The notes below the pieces were generated by a model. It was not told where the DNA came from. It was given only the letters and a program-made list of their open reading frames with translations, and searched no databases. From Parasitella parasitica (Eukaryota; Mucoromycota; Mucoromycetes; Mucorales; Mucoraceae), in contig MU619334.1 in assembly GCA_025201805.1 (NCBI GenBank), positions 1 to 41,496 of the forward strand: 41,496 nt of DNA, in the 5' to 3' direction. Position numbers and translations under genes: made by a program. Of this stretch, positions 22,542 to 33,931 are shown in pieces. Positions within the stretch are counted from its first letter, which is position 1, and every line of letters starts with the position of its first letter.

Positions 22542-24788
22542 TTAACAATTTCGAAGCTCTGGCTCAAGATACGGTATGCCAATAATATCAAACGCATCTT
22601 TCTCTGAATGTACAACATATTTTTTTCTCTTCCCATTTTGTTCTAAATAAATTGCTTGACTATTAAGCAACAAATGCTTTTCCTGCAGTTGGATAAGGAA
22701 AATGAATATTTCGCCAATGCTCATCGACATTCCAATAATAGTTCACCCACCTTTTTTGCATAATCGCGAATTGAACGTTCGAATTGTTTTGAACCAGTCC
22801 AACCCAGAATTGCTGTACCAAGCTCATCTGGCCGAACACAAATTAAGTCTACTTGTCGATGAATACCTGTGGAAGGCTGTAAAAAAGCGCAAAAACACTA
22901 GACGAAAAAGTTTCATATCAGTATATAATTGTCAACGAATGTATAGCGCGAACCTTTTCAAAGCTGTCAAATACTTGTTTAGCACCAGTAGACGGTCTTT
23001 CGACATGGCGCGATTTTTTTATTTCTGTGGAATTCCATAATTTGTATTTGAGATAGTTTTTTTCGACGAGGCGTTGGGTAAGTTTGTGCAGGAGACCTTT
23101 CAAAGCATCTGGCTGCTTGGATGATATAATCAAATCCACATCCCCGTTTTTTGGTTTGCCACGACTATGTATGCGCATTGACAAATGGTTAGTCTGCATA
23201 ATTTCATCGGTTTTGAGACTAATTAGACTAGATACCGGTAGCCACCCACAGGTACAACAAAGCAATCACTGTTAATGGACATTATTTCTTTTGTGACAAT
23301 TTCAATAATTTCTTGGGCATTTTCTCGATCCATCCTTGAGAAAAGATATGAGTAAGGCCTCCAAAGCAAGAAAATACTAGACAAAACTTACAATTGATTA
23401 AAATCTGGAAATAATTCGATGCCTAGTCGAACGGTTGCTGTCAGTTTAGCATTTGCAAGCACCTCTTGCAAAGTTCTGTATCCCATATCCCACCAGAGCC
23501 TGGCTGTTGTGACACCAACACCAAAGACCTTGCTGAATAAACTTAATGTCCTAAATTGCTCGTCATATCTCAATTTATCCGCTTCTTCTATAGTGCCCGT
23601 CTGCAAAAACACTTTGATTTTCTCTGTCATCTTCTTGCCCACGCCTAATGAAAAATACATGTAAATGATCTTGAAAAAGTAATCGGTGTATATATACCTA
23701 TTATCTTTTCTGCTTCTTTTGACGATTGTATTTCTCGCGGATAGGCCTGAATAAAAAAAATGAAAAAATCAATGTATTGTTTGTCTTTTTTTTTTTTTTT
23801 TTTTTTTTTTNNNNNNNNNNTTCATACCTTAATTGCTGAAATTGCATGGCGGTAACTCAAGGATCTCTTTGGTTCATTGTCAAGATGTCTCTTTCTTTCC
23901 AACAGTAAAAGCAACGAAATAAGCTTTCTATTGAATTTTGGCTCGTATGGTGTTGGCCGGAGGCATTCGTATTTTGAATTGATGAAACCAGAAGCGATAT
24001 CGACATTCGCTACGATAAATTCGTAACATTTTTAAGTAATGCAACATATATGCGGTGTCTTAGGTGCCATACCTGCCTCTCCTTTCCTAAGTGTTATTAA
24101 AATAATAAGCTATTTGCTTTATTCTAAAAGCGGGCCAAAAGATGTTTACCTAACGATTTCATCATCAAACTGAAGCTCTTCGGGTGGTTGGTCTTTGAAT
24201 CTTCGATTTAATATCTCTGAGTCAGATGAGAAAGAGATGGTTGTTGTCGCCATAGCTGGTGACGACGAGGAGAGCACAAAATCGTCATGATTTGAATCAG
24301 AGGAACGTAGTTTTTTTCTGTCTGTTATAATGGTGTATTTCTCCAATGGCAACAGCTGCTGATTCTTATCACTAGGTTTATCGTTTTACAGAGGGATCAA
24401 TACTGCATGAATTTATTAAAAAAAAAAAAAAACTAGATCGTTTACCAGTCTCGAATCCATTGTATATCAACCACAGGTATCTAAACAAGGATAAATAACA
24501 TGTTAAATCAACGCTACAGCAACGCATTGCATTGATGAAGACCTGATGGTTTTCCACATTTCGACTTATCCTTGAAGAGGATTTCAATACGGTGAAAATG
24601 TGGGTTGAATCTGCTTGATTCCGACTGCTTTTACCGCCTATATCATTACAAGATTAGTACAAGTTTTATTGTTTTGTGTCTTTGTTGCTACCGTTCTTTT
24701 CAATCAAATGTGTATAAACCCCAAGTTCGTACTCGCTCAACTTGACTGAAATAATAAAGCCTCGTAAACCCTCGAATATTTTTGACAT
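22542..24788 (-). CDS. Family-X DNA polymerase, mu/TdT type, with BRCT domain
   Basis: Twelve exons join in one frame to 507 residues: 24788-24692, 24637-24543, 24480-24446, 24371-24150, 24086-24073, 24009-23828, 23746-23698, 23644-23392, 23334-23236, 23164-22954, 22876-22751, 22682-22542. Residues 1-75 are a BRCT domain (MSKIFEGLRGFIIS, then IPVVDIQWIRDC). A Ser-rich linker follows. The 8-kDa/HhH region has SLSYRHAISAIK and FGVGVTTARLWWDMGYRTLQ. The active site has RRGKPKNGDVDLII (Asp357 and Asp359) and HRQVDL (Asp429). The GWTGS motif near 444-448 and a C-terminus ending PELRNC resemble pol mu and TdT rather than pol lambda (YFTGS). Such enzymes fill gaps in non-homologous end joining. One intron contains the N gap, so its length is unknown. 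Confidence 0.92.
23811..23820. other. Assembly gap (10 N) next to poly-T
   Basis: Ten N follow a run of T from about 23786 to 23810. The gap lies inside an intron of the DNA polymerase gene, so exon sequence is not affected. True gap size is unknown. Confidence 0.98.
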
Positions 24789-25059
24789 TTTGAATATAAA
24801 AGAGAAGAAACAGGATCGTACACTGCCATTCAGCTTTAAATACCCGACTTTGTTGTTTTATCCACGAATCAACCGTATCTAACAATGTACAGGTCGAAAT
24901 CAGCTTTAGCATAGTCGAAATGAACAGGATGATTTGATGCTATTACAAAAAAAACGGCAGAGAACTTGTTTGTCTTTATCATCTTTTCTTTCGCATTCAC
25001 CTTTTTTTTTTTTTTTTTAAATATTTCAGTATCAAGGATTTTTCAGACATTATAACGGC
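24789..25059. promoter_or_regulatory. Divergent promoter, DNA polymerase / methyltransferase fusion
   Basis: 271 bp separate the two start codons, so the genes are head to head and may be co-regulated. The side next to the methyltransferase has a T-rich tract (24999-25018). No clear TATA box is visible on either strand. Confidence 0.6.
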
Positions 25060-28000
25060 ATGTCTCAAAATGATCCAGACGCCGTTTGGCAACTCCATAA
25101 AACATATTTCCCTGGTAAGCTATCTTTTTTGGGCTAACTTTGCACAACGCCAACGTTTTCTGCGTTACCATATCCGTAGATGTAGACACCTCCAAGTCTA
25201 CTATTGACCCGATTGACGCATTGATGGTGTACTCTAATTGTATTGCAAATGACTCGAACCAAATAGAAATGGTGCCACAAGACAATATGATACATGTGGG
25301 CAGCGTAAACTATCACCCAGATGACAATCTACAACGGAAAACATGTTCCTCCGTAGTCAATGAGGACAATGTCAACGTCGGCTTTATTCAAAATTGGAGC
25401 AGCAATGAAGGCTTACAGAGCACTAATACTGGTAGTGTTGGGCGCGCAATTGTGCAAGACAATAATGCTACTGTAATCAGTAGTAAAATAGCAGAGACAA
25501 CCAACTTGATCGAGATAAATAGTCCTGCTAACCATGAGTGCGAAATTTGCATCATGAACAGCAGAGACCGTGGCCCATTTGATAGAGTCAGTGTTTGCGG
25601 AAATTGTCAGGATCAATGGATCGGTTTTTTCCCAAGGAATGCTTTTAAAAAAACTATTGATGATAACGTATCGCAGATGCTTCAGGATCAACAAATACGA
25701 TTGACCCGCAACATGGCACAAGAACTGGTGGACGACTACGGATTCGGCCCCAATATACACGGTTATCGCCGCCACCGGCCTGTGCTGATTAATTTCCATC
25801 ATCAAGGCAATAGCAAGAAGGATTACGTTGGCGTCCTACATGAACAGAAGCAAGGAAAAGTCAAAGTCTGGGTTCCTGACTTTCACATGTTTGAGTGGCT
25901 CCCCGTTGGTAGTCGAAGGCTCAAAATAATGACTCCACATGAAGAAAAAGAAGCCAATCAGCTAGCAGGTACTATCGATACTTGTGTCAACGACGAAGCC
26001 TCACATTTACATGCAGAAACTCAACAAACGTACCATGAGCATAGCAAGCAGCAAACAGGATTAGATCGAGCGCCGGGTGAAAATAAAGCAAGACGAAAAA
26101 GGAAAAGAACAAACAGATCAAACGTTTCTGCTCAAGTATCGAATGCTGCTGCTATTGACGAAAACTACTTGACTATTGATACGTTTTCTACAAAAGAAGC
26201 TGTGCATCCGTTTAGTGACAGCGAAGGCTTCATCCCAAACTCCCATGGCTATACTAAAAACCAGCCTGTGCAAATTCTGGACGTTAAAAACGGCAAAACC
26301 AAGGGTTGGTGTCATGGAACGCTGGTAAAAATGCGGCTAGGTAACGTCAAGGTGCGCTATGAGAAAGGACCCGACTCGCACGAAGAATGGCTTGATATTG
26401 GCAGCCAAAGAATAAGGTTGGCTGGAGATGATGGTAGCTTTACATCCGAAGAATGCTTAATGTTGGTCGATGTAGACAACGTTTCTGAACATGAAGCAAA
26501 CAGCCTAGGGAAATTAGAACAGAAGACTAGCGACGTGGGTAGCAACAGTCGAAAACAGAATAACGCTAGGCCGGTAATGTCGCTCCGCATAGCTCAACTG
26601 AAAGCATCTGGAGCTACGCACTTTGCACCCAATGTCTATGGATATTACTACATGCAACATGTTACAGTCTTGAACAACGACAAAAAATATTATGAGGCGA
26701 GGATAACAAGCTTACAAAAAAACAAGGTTAAAATCCATTACTGTGGCTGGATCGACAAGTTTGATGAGCTAATGCCTCTTGGGAGCAAAAGAATACAAGT
26801 TTTAGACAATGATGAGCAGATTGGCTGTCTGGAACCAAACTACCGTGAGCGCTTTGAAGGAATGCTACATGTCAATAACCCATCTTGTAAACCTGATCAA
26901 AAGAAGAAAGCTATTGCTGACGACTCTAACCAGTGTCAAGAAGCAGAGAGCAAAGGTATATAAGCTAAAGTTTAATACTTTTAAAATTGCATACTCAATT
27001 ATTTATAATAGATATCAATGCGTCAAACGATATCGCCGTGACCCAGGTTTGGTGTAGTCAGTGCACAACAGAGATCAAGCAGTTCCGATACTATTGCTCT
27101 TACTGTGAAGGCTCGTCTTCCACCGCTCCAAACAATGGCCATAACAGCCAGAGTTTCCAGCTATGCCTTACTTGTTTTGATCACTGCTTTCCTAGCTGGC
27201 ACCAGCATCCTCGATCTGGATTTGCAACTCAAGCAGTTACCAATAACCTTCAGCAAGTGCATGACTCAGCTATATTGTGGGAGCAAGACATTTTGCAAGA
27301 GCAAGACTCCAATGCTGACATGCCGCTGGAAGCCAGCAAAGTATTTACAGGTATCGACGATATCTCGACCCAAGACAGACATGGCTACTTGTTTCTTCAG
27401 AAATGGAAAAATAGAAAGATGTGCGCGTTCTGCAACGATGACGAAGAAAATTCTCAAGAGCTTGGGTCGTTTGTAGGACCATTCATTAGCACGATTATGA
27501 AACTGGGGCAAGAAAAAAAGCGTGCTTTCTGGACTCATCACGCTTGTGCTCAATATTCGCCCGAAGTCGTTTATTCTGCGGAAGACGGGAAATGGTATAA
27601 TGTTACTCGCGCCTTGATACGAGGTCGAAGCATGGTATAGTTTGTACTAATTGCATCAAGAAAATTTGCTAATTAACTTGAAAAAAAAAAAAAAAGCGAT
27701 GCCATTTCTGTAAGGAAAAGGGTGCTACCATAGGATGCTTTGACTCCAAATGTTCTAAAAGTTTTCACTTGCCCTGCACCAAGAAACCTGTCAGTAATTT
27801 CAAGAATGGTGTCATTTTCTGGTGCAGTGTTCATGAAGCAGTGCATGAAAAAAAAGGTAAGTAAAATACCTATGCAGATGGGCTGATGTTACTGACGCTG
27901 AATGGAATAGATGCTTATATCAATGTTTTTCATTGTGACGCTTGCAGTAAGCAACTTTCTAAGGATGAGTCCTGGTTTACATGTGAATCATGCTCTTTGG

Positions 28001-30910
28001 TCAACTATTTTTCTTCCTTTGATCTGTGCAAGGAGGTAGGATAGGATGCATAGAATTGAAAAAATTGGCTAAAAACAGTTCATAGTGTTACAATAGTCAT
28101 AGTATACATGAGGGACACCATCATGATAAATCTGATTATAAAGAAACATGTAATGAAATCCAAGTTTTTGAGTAAACAATCAATATTAATGTGTGAATCT
28201 ATAGCTTACAAAAAGATAGAAGAATTAGAATCCATTCAAGAACAAAGTACGTATATAACTTCCTCTGCCGCCATTTACTCATCAAGTACATATTTTTGTC
28301 GCTATTAGCCAACAAGAATAACCCAACGAAAAAGACTCGATTATCTTCTCGGCGTCCTCGCAAGCTTCCTAACGGACCAGTAACGACAGAATGTTGTTAC
28401 TGTGGCACATCTGAAGCAGAAACATGGCGAAAGGGATACGATGGAGGTATTACAATGTGTGAAGCATGCTTTGGCGTGGTTTATACCAAGCAGTTAGCTC
28501 AGCAAGATGGCTCGTTTGTAACCGATAATTACGCTGCCTCTATTGAAGATTACTCTCATAAACCTTATTTTACTCGGGACACATTATGCTTTACAAAGCC
28601 AGTAATTGGACCTCGGCTAACTAGTTATGAGCCCCTACCAAATCAAAAGTTTTCGCTTACATTTGACTCGACTTATTTTGACATTCCTGGGAGGGCGCCT
28701 CGTTGGGCAACGCATTCTGGAACAGATTATCATGGTTTGTAACCTGACATGGAGTGTTATACATTCATAAACTTGAGTCTTACATGTTTCATACACTTTA
28801 AATATGAACTAGGAACTTGGCTGCCACAAACGGTTCGCAGGTATGGAATATATACAACTACTGTAGATGCAACTGACTGGAACATCACTAGAGCCTTGTT
28901 AAAATATACCAAGAAAAATGAGCGAGTGCTATCTAATTTCTTGGGCAGAGGTATAAAATTGGTCTAAACGATGGTGGTTCGAACACAAGTTTCTCATCGA
29001 ATGGATTTAGGAACCGATGCCATCGAGTGTTTCTTGTTACAACGAAAGTAAGCACTCATAGCTTGTTTGGAATGATTTGTTTATGATAACTCCTGTTTAT
29101 ATTCATATAAAGATGCTGCGGTATTGATATTAATCCGGTAAGGCATTAGGTAATTGTGTGGCATATAATAATGACTGACTCATCATGTTTTACTAGGCCG
29201 CTGTCGCTTTATCTCAACGCAATTGCTGCTTCCAAGTTCCAGCAGGCTTAACATTTGCTGAATATAGGCCAATTATTGCGTTGGCAGATGCCCGTCAATT
29301 AAATGGATCTTTGTTTAGTGATGAATCATATCATCATATATTGTCACATCCACCATATAAAGACTGTGTTGCTTACTCTACACATTTGAACGGTGATCTT
29401 TCTCGGTATATACTAATGAACATTTGATAGATATTTACATGTGCTGAAACGACTTTATTTTTATCTTTATAGTTTTACTCAAATTGAAGATTTCAAACAA
29501 GAATACACTCGTGTCATCCAAGAGAGTTACAGGTACTTGGAAAGTATGCTATTTTTTAAAAAAAAAACCAGCGACTGACTAGACAAAACAAGAGTACTCA
29601 AAATGAGCAGAAGAGTAACATTAGGCATTGGGGATAATCGAGAACACTGCTATTATATTCCAGTCGGTTTTCATCTGATACGGCTGTACATTGATCAAGG
29701 GTTTGAGCTAGAAGAGCTGGTAAGACAAGAAAAGAGTCTCAGAAAAGAAATCTAACATTATATGATGCGTAAAGATAGTAAAAAGACAACGATATTGTTC
29801 AGCATTTGGCCTTGGCACATATTTATGTGTTCAATTTGATTTTCTGATATTTACGCATGAGTTCATCGCTACATTCAAGAAAGTCCCTCATCATCAAATC
29901 GATAAAATGGCATTGGAATTGGATGATGGTACATTATGAATACTCAAATATGAATTGCTCATGATTTGAACTGTTAACTTGGAATTATAGAGCCCGATAT
30001 AGCTAATAGTTACAACATCACTTTGTATGGCATCCCACCTTCTGCTATTGTCAGGAAGAGCAGAGTCATGGGAACAGTGTGGACCTTCAAACCATCAACA
30101 CGATATTCATTTCAGTTATTATGTGTTAGTCGAATGATTGAAAGATTTGGTCAAGATGACTGTAATTGGATACACGTTGAATTCGTAATTGATATGTCGA
30201 GACGGGAACATGATCAACTAGAGGAATCAAGGTCCAGTGAGAAATTACAAATGACCATTAAAACTTTTACGGAAGGTAAAAAAAAAGCATCTAAAACAAT
30301 TAATCCGATTACTTAACACAGTATTTCATGTAGTCGAAACAATCTCAGGTTACGAACAAGCACGACAAAAAAAGATTCAAGAAAATAACGAAATTTTACT
30401 CAAATTGGTGGGGGATTTTTTTTTTCTTTCATGAAACATATGATACTAATCATGTAAAAGGGTCTTGTTTCTGATCTGAGCCAGGAGTCTATTGTAAATG
30501 ACAGTATCTATTGTGACATCATGTTGAACAAGAAACCTTACATCCGTGCTGATCTGGCTGTCATGGCAACAGGCCACCTTGAGAACCTATCGTCAAAACA
30601 GATCAATTTCTACCGGAAATCAATTATCCAAATTGCTAAAGATGCCATGATTCAATTGACAGTAAAAGGCTTGCTCATCATTGGCACAAAGGACGTTCGA
30701 GATGAAAAAACAGGCAAGCTGTGGCCAATTTCGATGCTTGTGCTAGAAGACATTGAAAGAACCACTAATGGGTTGAAATTAAAAGAATTGGTAACTACGG
30801 TTCCAGAAGGCTACTCCAAGAATAGAGACAGTACGGTAGAGCAGCAAGAACAAGAGCAAGTCCATCTACCAATTGTTCACGCTATTTATTTAATTTTCCA
30901 GAAACAATAA
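25060..30910 (+). CDS. Chromatin-reader / DNA amino-methyltransferase fusion, 1599 residues
   Basis: Nineteen exons join in phase: 25060-25114, 25180-26955, 27012-27634, 27697-27856, 27911-28035, 28086-28149, 28205-28246, 28309-28734, 28813-28840, 28892-28950, 29011-29047, 29113-29137, 29197-29405, 29473-29543, 29583-29719, 29775-29928, 29991-30275, 30334-30407, 30461-30910 (4800 nt). Domains: CxxC...CxxC about 139-165; three Tudor/chromo-barrel-like repeats at about 205-270, 367-434 and 498-561 (last has KVKIHYCGWIDKFDE); ZZ finger 625-681; extended PHD 747-865 (WTHHACAQYSPEV, GATIGCF, SFHLPC); second ZZ 877-925; GATA-type CxxC-x18-CxxC 976-1003; methyltransferase 1091-1330 with WLPQTVRRALLKYT, FLGRG (1116-1120), GIDINP (1135-1140), catalytic SHPPY (1190-1194) and RVTLGIGDNRE. 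Motif order is X-I-IV. C-terminal 1331-1599 looks like a degenerate methyltransferase half. Predicted nuclear DNA N6A or N4C methylation is inference. The exon 6/7 boundary has weaker support than the others. Confidence 0.88.
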
Positions 30911-31074
30911 AATCCGAAACGCTTCTATTCTTATAATGGATAATCCATCTTGGTTGGTAAAATTTCATACAGCATGATCAAAGCGAGCTCGCTCTCCCTT
31001 TCTATCTTTTTCTTTTTCTATTTTTTCTATTTTTTTTTCTTTCTTTATCTCTTGCTATCTTGTAAGAAAAAAAA
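30911..31074 (+). promoter_or_regulatory. Intergenic/promoter before first VTC gene
   Basis: The 164 bp contain a strongly pyrimidine-rich stretch (CTCTCCCTTTCTATC then T-rich) from about 30992 to 31060, typical of fungal 5' leaders of expressed genes. The preceding gene's 3' end lies in the same stretch. Confidence 0.45.
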
Positions 31075-33435
31075 ATGTCTTTTCGAGTAGAGTTTAACCA
31101 AAGCATCTATGAGCCATGGAGGATCGAATATGTCGCATTTGACGCTATACTGAATGGATTGAAAGAGATATGTGAAAGCGGACATTGGACAAGACAAGAC
31201 GAAGAGGATTTTGAATCTGCTATTCGACTTGAAGCGGGAAAGGTCGACTTGTTTATTAATCGTAAACAGCGAGAGATCGAATCGAGAATTTTGTATTGTC
31301 AACGATTCTTATCGCAGCAAGAATCTATGAGTGAAGCGACTCGCAATTCGACAGATGACACACTCACAGACATATTAGCCGACATCTATGACTTGACCGA
31401 GTTTACTCGATTCAATTTTAAAGCATTGGAGAAGCTAATCCAAGAGCATGACCGATTGACCAACACAAACAGACAGCCTCTTTTGGTAGAAGTGTCCCGA
31501 ACACGCCCCTTGGACTGTCAGCGATTTGACGGCATTTTGGTCCAAGCGTCTTCGTTACTGGATAAATGCAGAGATAGATTAGCAGTATATGACAACAATA
31601 GCACCGGGAGCACGGCGAAAACACGTCGACAAGATGTCTTGAGCGCCCGATATTGGATTCACCAAGATAATGTCACCGAAGTCAAGGCTATCCTGCTATT
31701 CAATCTACCTATATTCGACCACGACTCGTATGTACAGAGCGAGCGAACAGTGTCCTACGTCTATTTGGACAACGCTTTATTCAGCGAATACACGGCTCAA
31801 CTGCAATCCGACAATGGCACTGAACTGATTACATGTCGGTGGGATGGAGACATCGACTCTGCGAGCCAGGTATTCGTTGAAAGATATGTGTTTGTCAAAG
31901 GCGGTTCCTCGACACAAGAAAGCATTGCGATAGATAAGCATCGGTTGCATGACTTTGTTGTTACTGCAAGTTACTCGGCCGAGGAATATGCACAAGGCCT
32001 GAAGAGTGTGGGCTTTGATCAGAATTACGTTGATTCGAGTTACACGATAGCAAAGTCCATCCAGGATTCTATCAGTGCGAAGCAGTTAAAACCCAAGCTA
32101 CGGATCCATTTTAACCGGCTGCTATTTGAGGCGCCCCACGACAAGACTCTGTCTGTATCACTTGATAATGATGTAAACCTGGGTGCAACATTGGACAAGC
32201 CTAATAGTAGTAGTGCAGATTGGCTCAGCGATAACCATGGCATTTTGGATAATAGGCATCGGTTCCCTCATGCCATCTTGGAAACTCGCTTGCTGAACCA
32301 AACCCCTCCTCTATGGCTGTCGCGCTTGCTCGAGTCCAACTTGGTATATGAGGTACCCCGCTTTTCGATTGGTTTGCATGGCATTGCGCATTTCTGGAGT
32401 CCGCAATTGCCATTGCTACCATGGTGGTTAACTCAAATCGACATTGACATCCGCACAGGCAAAAAACAAGACAGGTTGTTAGTCGAAGGCGCAAGCGAGT
32501 ATTCAGGTTTAACGCGGTCCAACAGTTTGCGGCCATTGGTTGACGGGCAGTATCGCATGGGCTATCTAGAAACACAGCTGCAAAAGGCCCATCCTCAACG
32601 ACAACGATCCATTCATCCACACGACTCACAACACAGTAACCGCCATCAAAGCATCGTCATCACAGACGAGACTCTAAATTCAGTTTTGGATTCCAAGGAG
32701 AAAGGCCTAGAATATGCTGTGCAACTCGAGGATGCTAATGCAAGCAGACTGACATTGCAGTCCACCCCCACAGCAACCGACGAGCAGGAAGGATTACGAT
32801 CCCGCAGCAGCATCAAATCGCAAGCACCGGCGCAACATTTCAGTGATTTCTACAGGCCTCAAGAGGGGGGTTCGCAAGCGTACATGCTGCAGGACCCACA
32901 CACAATCAAAGACAACGACCAGATGCGGAAATCCATGCTTACAGAATTGGCACAGGAAAAGGAGGAAAAGAAGAAGAAAAAGAAACACAAGCCGCCCCAG
33001 CATACGATGGAGCCAAAGCTGTTCTTTGCCAACGAGCGAACCTTTATCAATTGGCTGCAGTTCTCTGCTTTGATTATGACAGCTGCGTTGACTTTGCTCA
33101 ATTTCGGAGATCATGTTAGTGCCATTGCCGGCGCTACGTTTTTTGGCATCTCAATGGTGATTGCGTTGTATGCCTTCTTTAGATATCGATATCGTGCATA
33201 TCAGATGAGCACTCGACCGGACATACGATACGATGACCTTTTTGGCCCTGTTGGGCTCTGTTGTCTGCTACTGGGGGCTATGGCGGTAAGGAAAACAAAA
33301 ATGTAGCCTTAGATGGTGGATTAACACTTTATGTAATAGCTCAACTTTGCTCTTCGCTGGCAGCATCCCTCTGCTTCTGACACTTATTTGGGTGTAAGCA
33401 ACAAGACAGACGAGCAATCCAGCAGCAATTCCTGA
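31075..33435 (+). CDS. SPX-VTC-DUF202 protein, catalytic residues degenerate (Vtc2/3/4-like)
   Basis: Two exons (31075-33285, 33340-33435) give 768 residues. The SPX domain occupies about 1-150, then the VTC tunnel domain to about 480 (YWIHQDNVTEVKAILLF, VFVERY), a low-complexity linker with KKKKKKHKPPQ, and three membrane segments at about 657-678, 681-703 and 723-743 (DUF202/VTC1-like). In the VTC complex, Vtc4 polymerises ATP into polyphosphate in acidocalcisome/vacuole membranes. Here several catalytic positions differ from the neighbouring paralogue: IRFR is replaced by ITCR (Thr253), ERK by ERY, LETK by LETR (405), and RFSK by RFSI (432). The SPX basic cluster KKHDK is QEHDR. It is probably a structural or regulatory subunit, analogous to Vtc2/Vtc3, rather than the polymerase. 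Confidence 0.9.
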
Positions 33436-33777
33436 TTCTGAAGCACAAAGTTATAAATAAAAATGCAAATAAAAATGCTATTTTTAACAAGAGCGTGGTG
33501 TTTGGTTTCCATGACAAAAAAAAACTGCCCTTGATTTAGCCATGATAGAACTTTTTTTTTTTTTTTTTTTTCACCCAAAATTATCCGTTAATGGCGAGTC
33601 AATCTTTGGGTGTGTATTATGTTTGATGGTACCCGAGAATGGACACGTTTCATCTTACAAAAATATACTCCAAGCGATCTGTTTAACCGCAACATTTGAA
33701 AAACCCAACCACGGCTGATAGACCACGGAGTTTTTTACCTGGTTTCATACCAGCGAAAAAAGAACCACAAATTCAAT

Positions 33778-33786
33778 TATAAATAG
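33778..33786 (+). promoter_or_regulatory. Putative TATA box of second VTC gene
   Basis: TATAAATAG lies 146 bp upstream of the start codon at 33932, followed by the CA repeat and a CT-rich stretch that could be the transcription start region. Position and sequence fit a TATA element; not otherwise supported. Confidence 0.45.
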
Positions 33787-33821
33787 GTTTTAATCACCTC
33801 TAAAACCGAAAAAAAAAAAGC

Positions 33822-33862
33822 GCACACACACAACCACACACACACACATACACACACACATA
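33822..33862 (+). repeat. (CA)n microsatellite
   Basis: An interrupted CA repeat of about 40 bp lies in the presumed 5' leader or promoter of the second VTC gene, about 70-110 bp before its ATG. Repeat length could vary between strains. Confidence 0.9.
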
Positions 33863-33931
33863 TTTAAATAAGTCGCTTTCTTTCTCTTGTTGTTGCTCTT
33901 TCTCTTTTTCTTCTTGCTTGAAATCTACACC

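Larger units (their letters stand above)
33436..33931. other. Intergenic between the two VTC genes
   Basis: This 496-bp region holds the 3' UTR of the first VTC gene, a poly-T run at 33553-33571, a putative TATA box, a CA microsatellite and a CT-rich leader before the second VTC start. No other gene is seen. An open stretch upstream of the second gene's ATG lacks an in-frame ATG with support. Confidence 0.55.

Noticed and set aside
28841-28891. Read-through of 17 codons in the methyltransferase (RRYGIYTTT...)
   Set aside because: The 51-nt segment has GT-AG ends and a branch-like AACTGAC; removing it restores VRRALLKYT, the expected motif X.
29347-29358. His in SHPPY taken as a broken (D/N/S)PPY catalytic motif
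   Set aside because: (T/S)HPPY is, to my knowledge, the normal motif IV in one branch of bacterial/phage amino-methyltransferases, and flanking family features (YS, GDLS, GDNRE) are intact.
33887-33931. N-terminal extension of the second VTC gene (MLLLFLFFFLLE) as a signal peptide
   Set aside because: It comes from the CT-rich leader and lacks an ATG; the SPX domain begins exactly at MKFADQL (33932).
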